A stretch of 64,000 nucleotides of DNA from Dactylosporangium sucinum (lineage in GTDB: Bacteria > Actinomycetota > Actinomycetes > Mycobacteriales > Micromonosporaceae). Under the pieces are notes generated by a model. That model had not been told where the DNA came from. It saw nothing but the letters and a program-made list of their open reading frames with translations, and did not search any database. Below, in pieces: positions 1 to 7,699 of the stretch (position 1 is the stretch's first letter; each line of letters opens with the position of its first letter). The stretch is from the NCBI RefSeq assembly GCF_014647515.1, contig NZ_BMPI01000058.1, forward strand, positions 1 to 64,000, written 5' to 3'. A program made the position numbers and the translations under genes.

Positions 1-72
1 GGAGCGGAGCGGAGGGGCCGCTCACCATGGGCTCAGCGAGGTCTCGCGGGGCCGGAGCGAAGCGGAGGCGCC
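1..72 (+). repeat. 5' leader repeat, copy 1
   Basis: Bases 1-37 match 33 of 37 bases of a second copy on the minus strand at 60164-60200. Both copies are followed, within about 35 bases, by a second shared piece (CGAAGCGGAGG) that ends 4 nt before a start codon (GTG 73 here, ATG 60134 there). The block therefore looks like a repeated gene-proximal leader that carries its own GCGGAGG ribosome-binding site. The left edge may lie outside the window. Confidence 0.6.
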
Positions 73-912
73 GTGAGGATTCTGGTCACCGGGGCCGGCG
101 GCAACATCGGCCGGGCGGTCGTGTCGTTGCTGGCCGCGTCGGGGGACTCGGTCGTCGGGCTCTCGCTGGAGCCTGCCGCCGACCTGCCGGTCGATCGGTT
201 GGTCGTCGGCTCGGCCGGTGATCCCGCGGTCGTCGCGGACGCTCTCGGTGACGGTGTGGATGCGGTGGTACATCTGGCGGCCCGTCCCTCACCGAACCAC
301 GGGACGCCGCTGGAGGTCTTCGGCGGCAACACCCAGGCGACGTTCGTGGTCCTGGACGAGGCGGCCCGCCGAGGCGTCCGCCGCCTGGTGTTCGCCGGCA
401 GCTACGCGATGTTCGGCACGGCGTTCTCCCCGCACGGCGCCCACCCGCCCTACTATCCGCTGGACGAGCGGGCGCCGCTGCAGGTCGCCGACCCGTACGC
501 GCTGTCGAAGCAGGTCGACGAGGCGACGGGCGCGATGGTCGCGCTGCGCTACGGCGCGTCGGTCGTCTCGCTCCGCTTCCCGTACACGGTCGGCTGGGAG
601 CAGCTGCACCGCATGGCCGACGCGGTGCGCGCGAACCCGGCGCTGGTGGCCCACGACTCGTGGTCGTACCTGCACGTGGACGACGCGGCGGAGGCCGTCC
701 GGCTGGCGCTGACGGTGCCGTTGTCGGGCTTCCACGCGGTGCTGCTGGCGGCCCCGGAGACCCTCGCGCCCTGGCCGACCGAGGACCTCATCCGCGAGCA
801 CCACCCGGACACCCCGATCCGGGCGCCCATCCCCGGCCGCAGCACCCCGATCGACACGTCGGCCGCGGCGGCCCTGCTGGGCTTCCGGCCGGCGCGTCAC
901 CTGCCGCTGTAG
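73..912 (+). CDS. NAD-dependent epimerase/dehydratase family protein
   Basis: A 279-residue extended short-chain dehydrogenase-like protein. The N-terminus carries the Rossmann nucleotide-binding motif TGAGGNIG (residues 6-13), and the catalytic-type pair Y..K appears as DPYALSKQVDEA near residue 145. The family acts on nucleotide sugars or related substrates in the cytosol; the substrate cannot be read from sequence. The GTG start is chosen because the Rossmann strand begins immediately and GCGGAGG lies 4-5 nt upstream. The 3' end overlaps a decayed minus-strand gene (897-1190). Confidence 0.88.
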   Translation: MRILVTGAGGNIGRAVVSLLAASGDSVVGLSLEPAADLPVDRLVVGSAGDPAVVADALGDGVDAVVHLAARPSPNHGTPLEVFGGNTQATFVVLDEAARRGVRRLVFAGSYAMFGTAFSPHGAHPPYYPLDERAPLQVADPYALSKQVDEATGAMVALRYGASVVSLRFPYTVGWEQLHRMADAVRANPALVAHDSWSYLHVDDAAEAVRLALTVPLSGFHAVLLAAPETLAPWPTEDLIREHHPDTPIRAPIPGRSTPIDTSAAAALLGFRPARHLPL

Positions 913-1190
913 GGGTACGGCGTCAGCTTCGACCGCAGGACGAGGCCGTCGAAGAAGCCGGTCATGGCGGCCTCGGTCGCGGCGTACCTGCGCGGTGTCG
1001 TCGTCGAGCCGCCCGCCCAGCCACTCGCTGACGGTGCCCGGGATGTGCTCCAGGAACAGGACGAGCCGGCTGGTGGCCTGGTGGAGTGCGGTGAGGCGGC
1101 GCCGGACGGCGTCCGAGCCGTCCCAGTAGGCGACCCGCTCCTCGACGTCGTCGTGCTGGGCGATGCGGCCGGGGGGCACCTGCTTCACGG
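897..1190 (-). pseudogene. decayed minus-strand gene with frameshift
   Basis: Reading the minus strand from about 1190, a protein-like stretch (containing AYWDGSDAVRRRLTALHQ and FLEHIPGTVSEWL) runs to about 990. There the sensible frame shifts, and continues as YAATEAAMTGFFDGLVLRSK to a stop at 897-899. Both pieces have the codon bias of real genes, and no single frame holds them. The style (LEHIPGTVSEWL) is reminiscent of aminoglycoside-phosphotransferase/kinase-like folds, but I do not recognise the family. No other gene occupies 913-1331, so this explains most of that gap. Confidence 0.5.
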
Positions 1191-1331
1191 CGCCGCGCCG
1201 ACCCGTCGATACCGCTCGATACGCTCCCCGTCCACGCGGCCCAGCCTGCACCAAGGTCAACTGTTCGGTCGATGGCCACCCACTGGCGACCTTGGGATGC
1301 TGCGGTGGTCGTTGATCTAGGAGGGTGCACG

Positions 1332-2222
1332 GTGCGGCGACTGCTGCTGGTGGCGTGGGCACTGCTGCTCGGTGCGGCGGGGTGCTCGGAGGCGTCCGGC
1401 TCGTCGGACTCGGCGGCCCCGTCCGCCCCGTCCGCCTCGACCTCGACCGCGGCCGAGCCGAAGGACCCGGCGGTCGGCGACTGCTGGACGACGACCGCGT
1501 ACGAGGCGAGTGACGCGCTCGCGTTCGACTTCACGGCGCCGGTCGACTGCGCTGCCGAGCACCACATGGAGACCGTCCACGTGGGCCGGATCACCGGCAC
1601 GCTGGCCGCCGGCGCCGAGGTTCCGGCCCGGACCGACTTCGCCCCGCTCTACGCGGAGTGCGAGAAGGCGGCCGAGACGTACCTCGGCGCCGCCTGGCAC
1701 ACCGGCCAGGTGTACGTCTACATGCACCCGCCGACGATCCCGGAGTGGCGCGCCGGTGTCCGCTCGTTCCGCTGCGACGTTGCCGCCGTGGACCTCCAGA
1801 ACAACCGGCTGGTCCCGGTCAAGGAGACCTTCAAGGACTCGCTGCGGCCCGGTTCGCCCCGGACGATCGGCTGCGCGAAGCGGGTCGTTTCCGGTGGCCG
1901 GACCACCAACCTCGCGCCCGTGGCCTGCACCGAGCCGCACTACGCCGAGTTCGTCGGCTTCGCGAGGCGCACCGACGTCGCCGAGTTTCCGACGGAGTTC
2001 ATGGCCTTCGCGAACCTGTTCGACGCGGAGTGCGAACGTCAGGCGCTTGCCTACACCGGCATGTCGCGTTCGCATGCCAGCCGTACCGTGGGCGCACTTC
2101 CGTTCCGCACCACGACCGGCATCGGCTGGCAGCACGGTGACCGCTCGGCCCGCTGCTACGTGACCGCGAAGGGCAAGGAGCTCGGGCGCTCCCTCAAGGG
2201 CGTCGGCAACGTCTCCCTCTGA
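1332..2222 (+). CDS. septum formation family lipoprotein
   Basis: A 296-residue predicted lipoprotein. The start is GTG 1332, preceded by AGGAGG at 1319-1324; the longer reading from 1272 lacks a ribosome site. Residues 1-18 are a lipoprotein signal ending in the lipobox LGAAGC (Cys18), followed by a Ser/Ala/Thr-rich linker. Two repeats of the Septum_form pattern are visible: VGDCW with VDCAAEHHMETV, and IGCAKR with VACTEPHYAEFV. Proteins of this family are exported actinobacterial proteins, and the link to septation is from family naming only. It is convergent with the DUF427 gene, with a 2-nt gap. Confidence 0.82.
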   Translation: MRRLLLVAWALLLGAAGCSEASGSSDSAAPSAPSASTSTAAEPKDPAVGDCWTTTAYEASDALAFDFTAPVDCAAEHHMETVHVGRITGTLAAGAEVPARTDFAPLYAECEKAAETYLGAAWHTGQVYVYMHPPTIPEWRAGVRSFRCDVAAVDLQNNRLVPVKETFKDSLRPGSPRTIGCAKRVVSGGRTTNLAPVACTEPHYAEFVGFARRTDVAEFPTEFMAFANLFDAECERQALAYTGMSRSHASRTVGALPFRTTTGIGWQHGDRSARCYVTAKGKELGRSLKGVGNVSL

Positions 2223-2224
2223 CG

Positions 2225-2590
2225 TCAGTCGGTGTTGACGACCGTGAGTTCCACCTTGTTGGTGTAGAAGGCCACCCGCTTCTCGATCGGGGCCACCTCC
2301 GGGTACGGAGTCTCGTAGCTCCACACCACGTTCTCCAGGTCGCCGATGCTGTAGTACGACGCGTCGCCCTTGTACGGGCAGTACGTCGAGTGGTCCGTGC
2401 GCTGCAGCGCGGACTCGTCCACGTCCGAGAGCGGGATGTAGTAAACCGGTGGGTACGTCGCCTCCTGGAGGGTCAGCGCGTCCGTGGTGTCCGCGATGAC
2501 CTTGTCGCCCACGCGGACGACCACGCGGGCTCTCGACGGTTCGATCGTGATCGGATGGTCCGGGCCTGGGACTAGGTGCGGTCGGCTCAT
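2225..2590 (-). CDS. DUF427 domain-containing protein
   Basis: A 121-residue protein with the full DUF427 pattern: VVVRVGDKVIADT, the YPPVYYIPLSDV strand, a STYCPYKGDASYYS core, and the C-terminal region ending with KVELTV. Members are small cytosolic beta-rich proteins with no assigned reaction. It lies immediately downstream of the TetR gene in the same direction (10-nt gap), so the two are probably co-transcribed. Confidence 0.9.
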   Translation of the reverse strand: MSRPHLVPGPDHPITIEPSRARVVVRVGDKVIADTTDALTLQEATYPPVYYIPLSDVDESALQRTDHSTYCPYKGDASYYSIGDLENVVWSYETPYPEVAPIEKRVAFYTNKVELTVVNTD

Positions 2591-2600
2591 GGGGTCAACA

Positions 2601-3131
2601 CTAGGCAGGCAGCAACCGGTCGACCAGGCGAACGGCCGTGTCGTCGTCCAGCGAGTCGGGTAGGAAGATCACGCGGTAGACGATCGGGGCGATCACCGTG
2701 TCGACCACCTCCTCGACCGTCACCGCCGAGTCGGCGACGAGCTGCGCGGCCTCCAGCCGGCGGTTGCGGAGGCAGTCGGACTGGCCCTCGCCGGCCACCG
2801 CCGCGCCCGCCCGGAGCAGGGCCGCGTTCACCGGCTTGCGGTAGTGGGTGACGATCTCGGCCGCCCACGCGATCAGGTCGTCCCGCAGGCTGCCCGTCGA
2901 CGGCAGCGGTCGGGACGGATCCAGGCGGTACGTGGCGATGTCGTTGATCATCGTGGCCGCGTCGCCCCAGCGCCGGTAGACGCTCGTGGGGTTCACCCCC
3001 GCCCGCTCGGCGACCAGCGGGATCGTGACGCGCTCGGCGCCGCGTTCGCGGACCAGGTCCTCGACGGCCGAGCGGATCGAGGCCAGGACCGCCGCGCTGC
3101 GGCCGCCGGTCCGGCGGGCTGGGGCCGTCAT
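2601..3131 (-). CDS. TetR-family transcriptional regulator
   Basis: A 176-residue regulator. The N-terminal helix-turn-helix is seen at residues 28-50 (VTIPLVAERAGVNPTSVYRRWGD), and a ligand-binding C-terminal domain follows (TetR_C of the type paired with efflux pumps). It is divergent from the MFS transporter at 3233. The 101-bp intergenic region holds two copies of the same palindrome, one only 12 bp from this start codon, so autoregulation together with repression of the transporter is likely. Confidence 0.9.
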   Translation of the reverse strand: MTAPARRTGGRSAAVLASIRSAVEDLVRERGAERVTIPLVAERAGVNPTSVYRRWGDAATMINDIATYRLDPSRPLPSTGSLRDDLIAWAAEIVTHYRKPVNAALLRAGAAVAGEGQSDCLRNRRLEAAQLVADSAVTVEEVVDTVIAPIVYRVIFLPDSLDDDTAVRLVDRLLPA

Positions 3132-3142
3132 GTGACGCTCCT

Positions 3143-3162
3143 AACGCAAACAACTTTGCCTT
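3143..3162. promoter_or_regulatory. TetR operator, copy 1
   Basis: AACGCAAA-CAAC-TTTGCCTT: inverted repeat with perfect inner arms GCAAA-N4-TTTGC. The same pattern recurs exactly 53 bp away at 3196-3215. It sits just upstream of the tetR start. Confidence 0.75.
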
Positions 3163-3195
3163 AAGCGGGACTCAGGCGGGTACGGTCCCAAGCGT

Positions 3196-3215
3196 AACGC
3201 AAAGGGATTTGCTTT
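3196..3215. promoter_or_regulatory. TetR operator, copy 2
   Basis: AACGCAAA-GGGA-TTTGCTTT: same arms GCAAA-N4-TTTGC as copy 1 with a different 4-bp centre. It lies 18-37 bp before the transporter start, where it would block transcription of the pump gene. Confidence 0.75.
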
Positions 3216-3232
3216 TAGGGAGCGCCACAGAC

Positions 3233-4441
3233 ATGGCCATGACGCTGACGCCGACCAGAACGTTGCCGCCCCGCGTCGCCTTCGCCGGCGCCGGCGTCGC
3301 GTTCGCCTCGCTGTACCTCGCCGCCGGCGCGCCCACGCCGCTGCTCGTGCTGTTCGAGCGCCAGTGGGGGTTCGCGCCCTGGGTCCTGACCATCGCCTTC
3401 GCCGCGTACGCGATCGGGCTGCTCGCCGCGCTGCTCGTCGTCGGCTCGCTCTCCGACCACGTCGGGCGGCGGCCGGTGCTGGTCGGGGCGCTCACCGTCG
3501 AGCTGGTCGCGATGCTCATGTTCGTCTTCGCCCCCGGCATCGGCTGGGTGATCGCCGCGCGGGTGGTGCAGGGGATCGCCACCGGGGCGGCCAGCAGCGC
3601 GTTCACGGCGGCGCTCGTGGAGCTGGCGCCGCCCGAGCACAAGCGGCTCGGCGCGATCGTCGGGGCCGTCGCGCCCGCGGGCGGGCTGGGGCTCGGCGCC
3701 CTGCTGACAGGCGTGGCCATCCAGTTCACCCACCAGGCGAACCACATCGTGTTCGTCACGCTGGCGGTGCTCATGCTCCTCGGTACCGTATGCGCCGCAC
3801 GCTCGGCGGAAACCGTCACGCGGCAGTCGGGCGCGCTCGCCTCGCTCCGGCCGCGGGTCGCCGTCCCGAGGGCGGCGCGGCGCGAGTTCGCCGCCGCCGC
3901 GCCGGTGCACCTGGCCTCGTGGATGTTCGCGGGGCTGTTCATGGGCCTGTCGCCGACGATCATCCGGGACCTGTTCGGCATCGACAGCGGCCTGCTGAAC
4001 GGGGCCACCGCGTTCGTGCCGCCGACCGCGGCGGCGGTCGCCGGGTTCGTGCTCGGGCGGTACGCGCCGCGCCGCGTGATCATGCTCGGGGCGGCCGCCG
4101 TGCTGGCCGGCGCGGCGATCGTGGTCGCCGGCATCGCCGGGCACGTGCTCGCGCTGCTGTGGGTCGGCGGGCTGGTCGGCGGGGCCGGCTTCGGGGCCAC
4201 GTTCTCCGGGGCGCTGCGGGCGGTCGGGCCGCTGGCCGAGGCGCACCAGCGGGCGGGGCTGTTCGCGGCGGTGTTCCTGGCCGCATACCTGTCCTTCGGC
4301 GTCCCGGCGATCGTGGCGGGCCAGCTGGTCGCGCCGCTCGGGCTGCTGCCGACGACGCTGTGCTACGGCCTGGCGATCGTCCTCGCCGCCGCGGGCGGGC
4401 TGGCGGCGCAGTGGCGGATAACCCTCAGGTCGGCCGGGTGA
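3233..4441 (+). CDS. MFS transporter
   Basis: A 402-residue major facilitator with twelve hydrophobic segments. The conserved loop between TM2 and TM3 is present (GSLSDHVGRRPVLVGAL, residues 76-92). The start ATG 3233 follows AGGGAG at 3217-3222; an upstream TTG at 3209 falls inside the operator and is less likely. The pairing with a divergent TetR gene and two operators suggests a drug or metabolite exporter induced by its substrate. Substrate unknown. Confidence 0.9.
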   Translation: MAMTLTPTRTLPPRVAFAGAGVAFASLYLAAGAPTPLLVLFERQWGFAPWVLTIAFAAYAIGLLAALLVVGSLSDHVGRRPVLVGALTVELVAMLMFVFAPGIGWVIAARVVQGIATGAASSAFTAALVELAPPEHKRLGAIVGAVAPAGGLGLGALLTGVAIQFTHQANHIVFVTLAVLMLLGTVCAARSAETVTRQSGALASLRPRVAVPRAARREFAAAAPVHLASWMFAGLFMGLSPTIIRDLFGIDSGLLNGATAFVPPTAAAVAGFVLGRYAPRRVIMLGAAAVLAGAAIVVAGIAGHVLALLWVGGLVGGAGFGATFSGALRAVGPLAEAHQRAGLFAAVFLAAYLSFGVPAIVAGQLVAPLGLLPTTLCYGLAIVLAAAGGLAAQWRITLRSAG

Positions 4442-4458
4442 GGACCGATGGCAGCGGC

Positions 4459-4638
4459 ATGAACGTATCAGCAGCCACCTGGAGCGTCCCGCCGGCCGGC
4501 CGGCAGGTCGACCCGGCCGCCCGCCGGGCCCAGGTCAACGCCCAGGCCGAGACGCTGTCCCAGCTCATGGGGTCCAAGCACGGGGAGAAGGTCGCGGCGA
4601 CCGTCACCAACGGCGTCGGGGTCGACCTGTATATGTAG
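4459..4638 (+). CDS. small hypothetical protein
   Basis: A possible 59-residue protein starting ATG 4459, 17 nt after the MFS stop and ending 4 nt before the next gene. Its middle reads as an amphipathic helix (ARRAQVNAQAETLSQLMG) and its codon use is normal for the window. I recognise no family. It could equally be untranslated spacer; the tight fit between its neighbours is the main support. Confidence 0.35.
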   Translation: MNVSAATWSVPPAGRQVDPAARRAQVNAQAETLSQLMGSKHGEKVAATVTNGVGVDLYM

Positions 4639-4642
4639 AAGC

Positions 4643-5254
4643 GTGAAACGCTCGGAGATTCAGGACGCCGTCGGCGGCCTCGGCTGGCGGTATGTGCTGG
4701 GCACCATCCGCGCCACGGTGCCCGTCGGCTCCATCGGGCAGGCGGCCGAGGTCGCCGCCCGGTGCGCCGACGCCGGCGACGGGCAGCTCCAGCTGGTGCT
4801 GCGGGCGGACACGGTCCTGCTGACCTTGCCGGCGGAGGACGTCGAGCCGGCAAGGCGGCTCACCGCCACCCTGCGCGAGGCCGGGCTGAGCGTCGAGCCG
4901 ACCGGCACCCAGCTGGTCGAGCTGGCCATCGACGCGCTCGACATCCCCGCGGTCAAGCCGTTCTGGCGGGCGATCTTCGCCTACCAGGACGAGCCGGGAT
5001 ACCCGAACGCCGTGGTCGACCCGCTCGGGGTCGGGCCGGCCGTGTGGTTCCAGCAGATGGACGCGCCCCGGCCGCAGCGCAACCGCATCCACTTCGACAT
5101 CTCCGTGCCGCACGACGAGGCGGAGGCGCGCATCGCCGCCGCGCTCGCGGCCGGCGGGACGCTCGTGTCGGCCGACCGGGCGCCCGCGTTCTGGGTCCTG
5201 GCCGACGCCGAGGGCAACGAGGTGTGCATCACCACCTGGCAGGGCCGCGACTGA
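4643..5254 (+). CDS. 4a-hydroxytetrahydrobiopterin dehydratase-like / VOC-domain protein
   Basis: A 203-residue two-part protein. Residues 1-100 resemble a pterin-4a-carbinolamine dehydratase-like segment (MKRSEIQDAVGGLGWRYVLG). Residues 100-200 form a glyoxalase/VOC-like half (PFWRAIFAYQDEPGY, NRIHFDISVPHDEAEAR, FWVLADAEGNEVCI). This fusion is common in actinobacteria and is usually annotated as a VOC or 4a-hydroxytetrahydrobiopterin dehydratase protein; whether it has either activity is uncertain. It starts with GTG and could be co-transcribed with the upstream transporter. Confidence 0.75.
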   Translation: MKRSEIQDAVGGLGWRYVLGTIRATVPVGSIGQAAEVAARCADAGDGQLQLVLRADTVLLTLPAEDVEPARRLTATLREAGLSVEPTGTQLVELAIDALDIPAVKPFWRAIFAYQDEPGYPNAVVDPLGVGPAVWFQQMDAPRPQRNRIHFDISVPHDEAEARIAAALAAGGTLVSADRAPAFWVLADAEGNEVCITTWQGRD

Positions 5255-5448
5255 CGGCCGGCGGCCACCTGGCCGCGCCCGGCGGCGACCGGCTGTTCGC
5301 GCTGCTCACCCGCCCTCACCGAGGGTCGCGGACAACGACGCCGATCATCCGCTGATTCGGCTTCCCGACAGCAGTTGCATCCCGGGCGGAAACTGTTGTT
5401 AGCGTCATGGTCGCGAAGATCCGCAGAAAATCCGCTAGGGGGACTGCC

Positions 5449-6552
5449 GTGGGACTCTGGGACAAGGTCCGGGGCGAATTCATCGATATCATCGAGTGGC
5501 TCGACGACAGTCGGGACACGATCGTCTGGCGGTTCCCGCGGTATCAGAACGAGATCAAGATGGGCGCCAAGCTCATCGTGCGCGAGTCGCAGACCGCCGT
5601 CTTCGTCAACGAGGGGCAGATCGCCGACGTCTTCACGCCCGGCACCTACACGCTGCAGACGCAGAACCTGCCGATCCTGTCGACGCTCAAGGGCTGGAAG
5701 TACGGCTTCGACTCGCCGTGGAAGGCCGAGGTGTACTTCGTCAACACCCGGCAGTTCACCGACTTCAAGTGGGGCACGCAGAACCCCGTCATGATGCGCG
5801 ACGCCGAGTTCGGCATGGTCCGGCTGCGCGCCTTCGGGGCGTACTCGCTGCGCGTCGTCGACCCCGAGAAGCTCCTGCGCGAGCTGGTCGGCACCGACCC
5901 GCAGTTCCGCACCGAGGAGGTGCAGGAGTTCCTGCGCCAGCTCATCGTCGGCCACCTCGGCAGCGCGCTCGCCGCCGCCCAGGTGCCGGTCCTCGACCTG
6001 GCCGCGCAGCAGCTCGTCATCGGCCAGAAGCTGGCCGGCGTGCTGACCGAGGAGCTGTCCGGCTACGGCGTGCAGATCCCGAAGTTCATCATCGAGAACA
6101 TCTCCCTGCCGCCGGAGGTCGAGGAGGCGCTCGACAAGCGCACCTCGATGGGCGTGCTGGGCAACCTCGACCAGTACACGAAGTTCCAGGCCGCCAACGC
6201 CATGGAGGACGCCGCGAACAACCAGGGCGGTGCCGGCGAGGGCTTCGGCCTGGGCCTCGGGATGGCCGCCGGCCAGCGGATGGCGGCCGCGATCAACCAG
6301 CCCTCCGCCGCCCCGCCGCCGGCCGGTCCTCCGCCGCTGCCCCAGCAGGACCAGTGGTTCGCGGGCGTCAACGGCACCCAGGCCGGCCCGTTCGACCTCA
6401 ACGCCCTCGCCGCCCAGGTCCGCTCCGGCGCGATCGTCCGCACCACGCTGGTGTGGAAGAACGGCATGGCCGCCTGGACCCCGGCCGATCAGGTCGCCGA
6501 GCTCGGATCGCTGTTCGCCGCCGTCCCGCCGCCCCTTCCCCCGCAGGGCTGA
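5449..6552 (+). CDS. SPFH-domain protein with C-terminal GYF_2 domain
   Basis: A 367-residue protein. The start GTG 5449 is preferred because TAGGGGGA lies 6-12 nt upstream; an in-frame ATG at 5407 has none. Residues about 30-260 are a SPFH/band-7-like domain of the virion-core/YdjI type (ETAVFVNEG-like segment, TYTLQTQNLPIL, LRAFGAYSLRV). A Pro-rich linker follows, then a GYF_2 domain (QWFAGVNGTQAGPF...LVWKNGMAAWTPA). The zinc-ribbon membrane protein starts 5 nt later, so the pair is one operon. In Bacillus, YdjI (SPFH) works with YdjG (zinc ribbon plus TM) at the membrane in the PspA envelope-stress response; the same partnership is inferred here, but no pspA is adjacent. Confidence 0.85.
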   Translation: MGLWDKVRGEFIDIIEWLDDSRDTIVWRFPRYQNEIKMGAKLIVRESQTAVFVNEGQIADVFTPGTYTLQTQNLPILSTLKGWKYGFDSPWKAEVYFVNTRQFTDFKWGTQNPVMMRDAEFGMVRLRAFGAYSLRVVDPEKLLRELVGTDPQFRTEEVQEFLRQLIVGHLGSALAAAQVPVLDLAAQQLVIGQKLAGVLTEELSGYGVQIPKFIIENISLPPEVEEALDKRTSMGVLGNLDQYTKFQAANAMEDAANNQGGAGEGFGLGLGMAAGQRMAAAINQPSAAPPPAGPPPLPQQDQWFAGVNGTQAGPFDLNALAAQVRSGAIVRTTLVWKNGMAAWTPADQVAELGSLFAAVPPPLPPQG

Positions 6553-6557
6553 CGACC

Positions 6558-7631
6558 ATGGTGCTGCAGACCCAGTACCCCTGCGCGGGGTGTGGCGCCA
6601 ACGTCGAGTTCGCGCCCGGCACCTCGGTGCTGCGCTGCCCGTACTGCGGGCACGAGACCCAGCTCGCCGCCCCGACCCGCGAGGTCCGCGAGCACGACTG
6701 GGCTCAGTTCGCCGGCCTGCCCCGCAAGCCGGTCGCCCTGCTGGCCAAGAACGTCTTCAAGTGCCGCAACTGCGGCGCCGAGACCGAGTCGGACGCGATC
6801 TCCGACCGCTGCCGCTTCTGCGGCGCCGCCGTCGTCGCCGAGGTCAACGCGGCGGACCTGGTGGTCCCGGAGGCGGTGCTGCCCTTCGCCCTCGACAAGC
6901 GCGCGCTGCGCGAGTCGCTCGGCAAGTGGGCGTCGTCGCGCTGGTTCGCGCCGAACGGCCTCAAGAAGGTCACCGAGGCGGAGTCGGCGAAGAGCACCTA
7001 TCTGCCGCACTGGACGTTCGACACCCAGACCGTCTCCGACTACCGGGGCGAGCGCGGCGAGCACTACTGGGACACGGAGACGTACACCGAGAACGGTGAG
7101 ACGAAGACCCGTCAGGTGCGCAAGACCCGCTGGTACCCGGCGAGCGGCACGGTCGGCCGCGCCTTCGACGACGTGCTGGTCACCGGCACGACGAAGGTGC
7201 CCGTGAAGCACCTCGAGGCGCTGGACCCGTGGCCGCTGACGGACGCCGAGCCCTACCGCCCCGAGTACCTGGTCGGGCACGAGACGCTACGGTACGACGT
7301 GGAGCCCGAGGCGGGCCTGGAGCACGCCAAGCGCAAGATGGCCCCGGACATCGAACGCGACTGCCGGGACGACATCGGCGGCGACGAGCAGCGGGTGCAC
7401 CAGGTCGACACGCAGTACTTCGACGTGACGTTCAAGCTGATGCTGCTGCCGATCTGGCTGGCCTGCTACATCTACGCGGGCAAGACCTACAGCATCCAGG
7501 TCAACGGCCGCACGGGCGAGGTGGCGGGCGAGCGCCCGTACAGCGCCGCGAAGATCGCCGCCGCGATCACGGCGGGCGTCCTGGCCATCGCGGCCATCGT
7601 GTTCCTGATCTGGTACACGAAGTCGCACTGA
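6558..7631 (+). CDS. zinc-ribbon membrane protein (YdjG-like partner of SPFH protein)
   Basis: A 357-residue protein with two zinc ribbons at the N-terminus: C9/C12/C27/C30 and C69/C72/C85/C88. A large middle domain follows (YLPHWTFDTQTVSDY, RKTRWYPASGTV, then LPIWLACYIYAG), and a hydrophobic C-terminal segment (about residues 333-353) ends in WYTKSH. The layout matches zinc-ribbon membrane proteins found next to YdjI-type SPFH genes. The ribbons probably mediate protein contacts rather than DNA binding; this is inference. A strong hairpin terminator closes the operon 6 nt after the stop. Confidence 0.82.
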   Translation: MVLQTQYPCAGCGANVEFAPGTSVLRCPYCGHETQLAAPTREVREHDWAQFAGLPRKPVALLAKNVFKCRNCGAETESDAISDRCRFCGAAVVAEVNAADLVVPEAVLPFALDKRALRESLGKWASSRWFAPNGLKKVTEAESAKSTYLPHWTFDTQTVSDYRGERGEHYWDTETYTENGETKTRQVRKTRWYPASGTVGRAFDDVLVTGTTKVPVKHLEALDPWPLTDAEPYRPEYLVGHETLRYDVEPEAGLEHAKRKMAPDIERDCRDDIGGDEQRVHQVDTQYFDVTFKLMLLPIWLACYIYAGKTYSIQVNGRTGEVAGERPYSAAKIAAAITAGVLAIAAIVFLIWYTKSH

Positions 7632-7636
7632 CGGGA

Positions 7637-7677
7637 CCGGGACGGCTCGGGGTTCGCCCGGGGCCGTCCCGGCTTTT
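7637..7677 (+). terminator. intrinsic terminator after SPFH/zinc-ribbon operon
   Basis: Perfect 10-bp stem CCGGGACGGC (7637-7646) / GCCGTCCCGG (7663-7672) with a 16-nt loop, followed by CTTTTG. Confidence 0.85.
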
Positions 7678-7699
7678 GTGTCCGCGAAAGGACCGTAGC

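Noticed and set aside
289..1362. Long minus-strand open frame of 357 codons across epimerase and lipoprotein promoter
   Set aside because: Most of it is an Arg-rich antisense shadow of the epimerase. Only 990-1190 is protein-like and is reported as part of a pseudogene.
3209..3232. Upstream TTG start for the MFS gene
   Set aside because: It lies inside the TetR operator and has no ribosome site; ATG 3233 has AGGGAG at a good distance.
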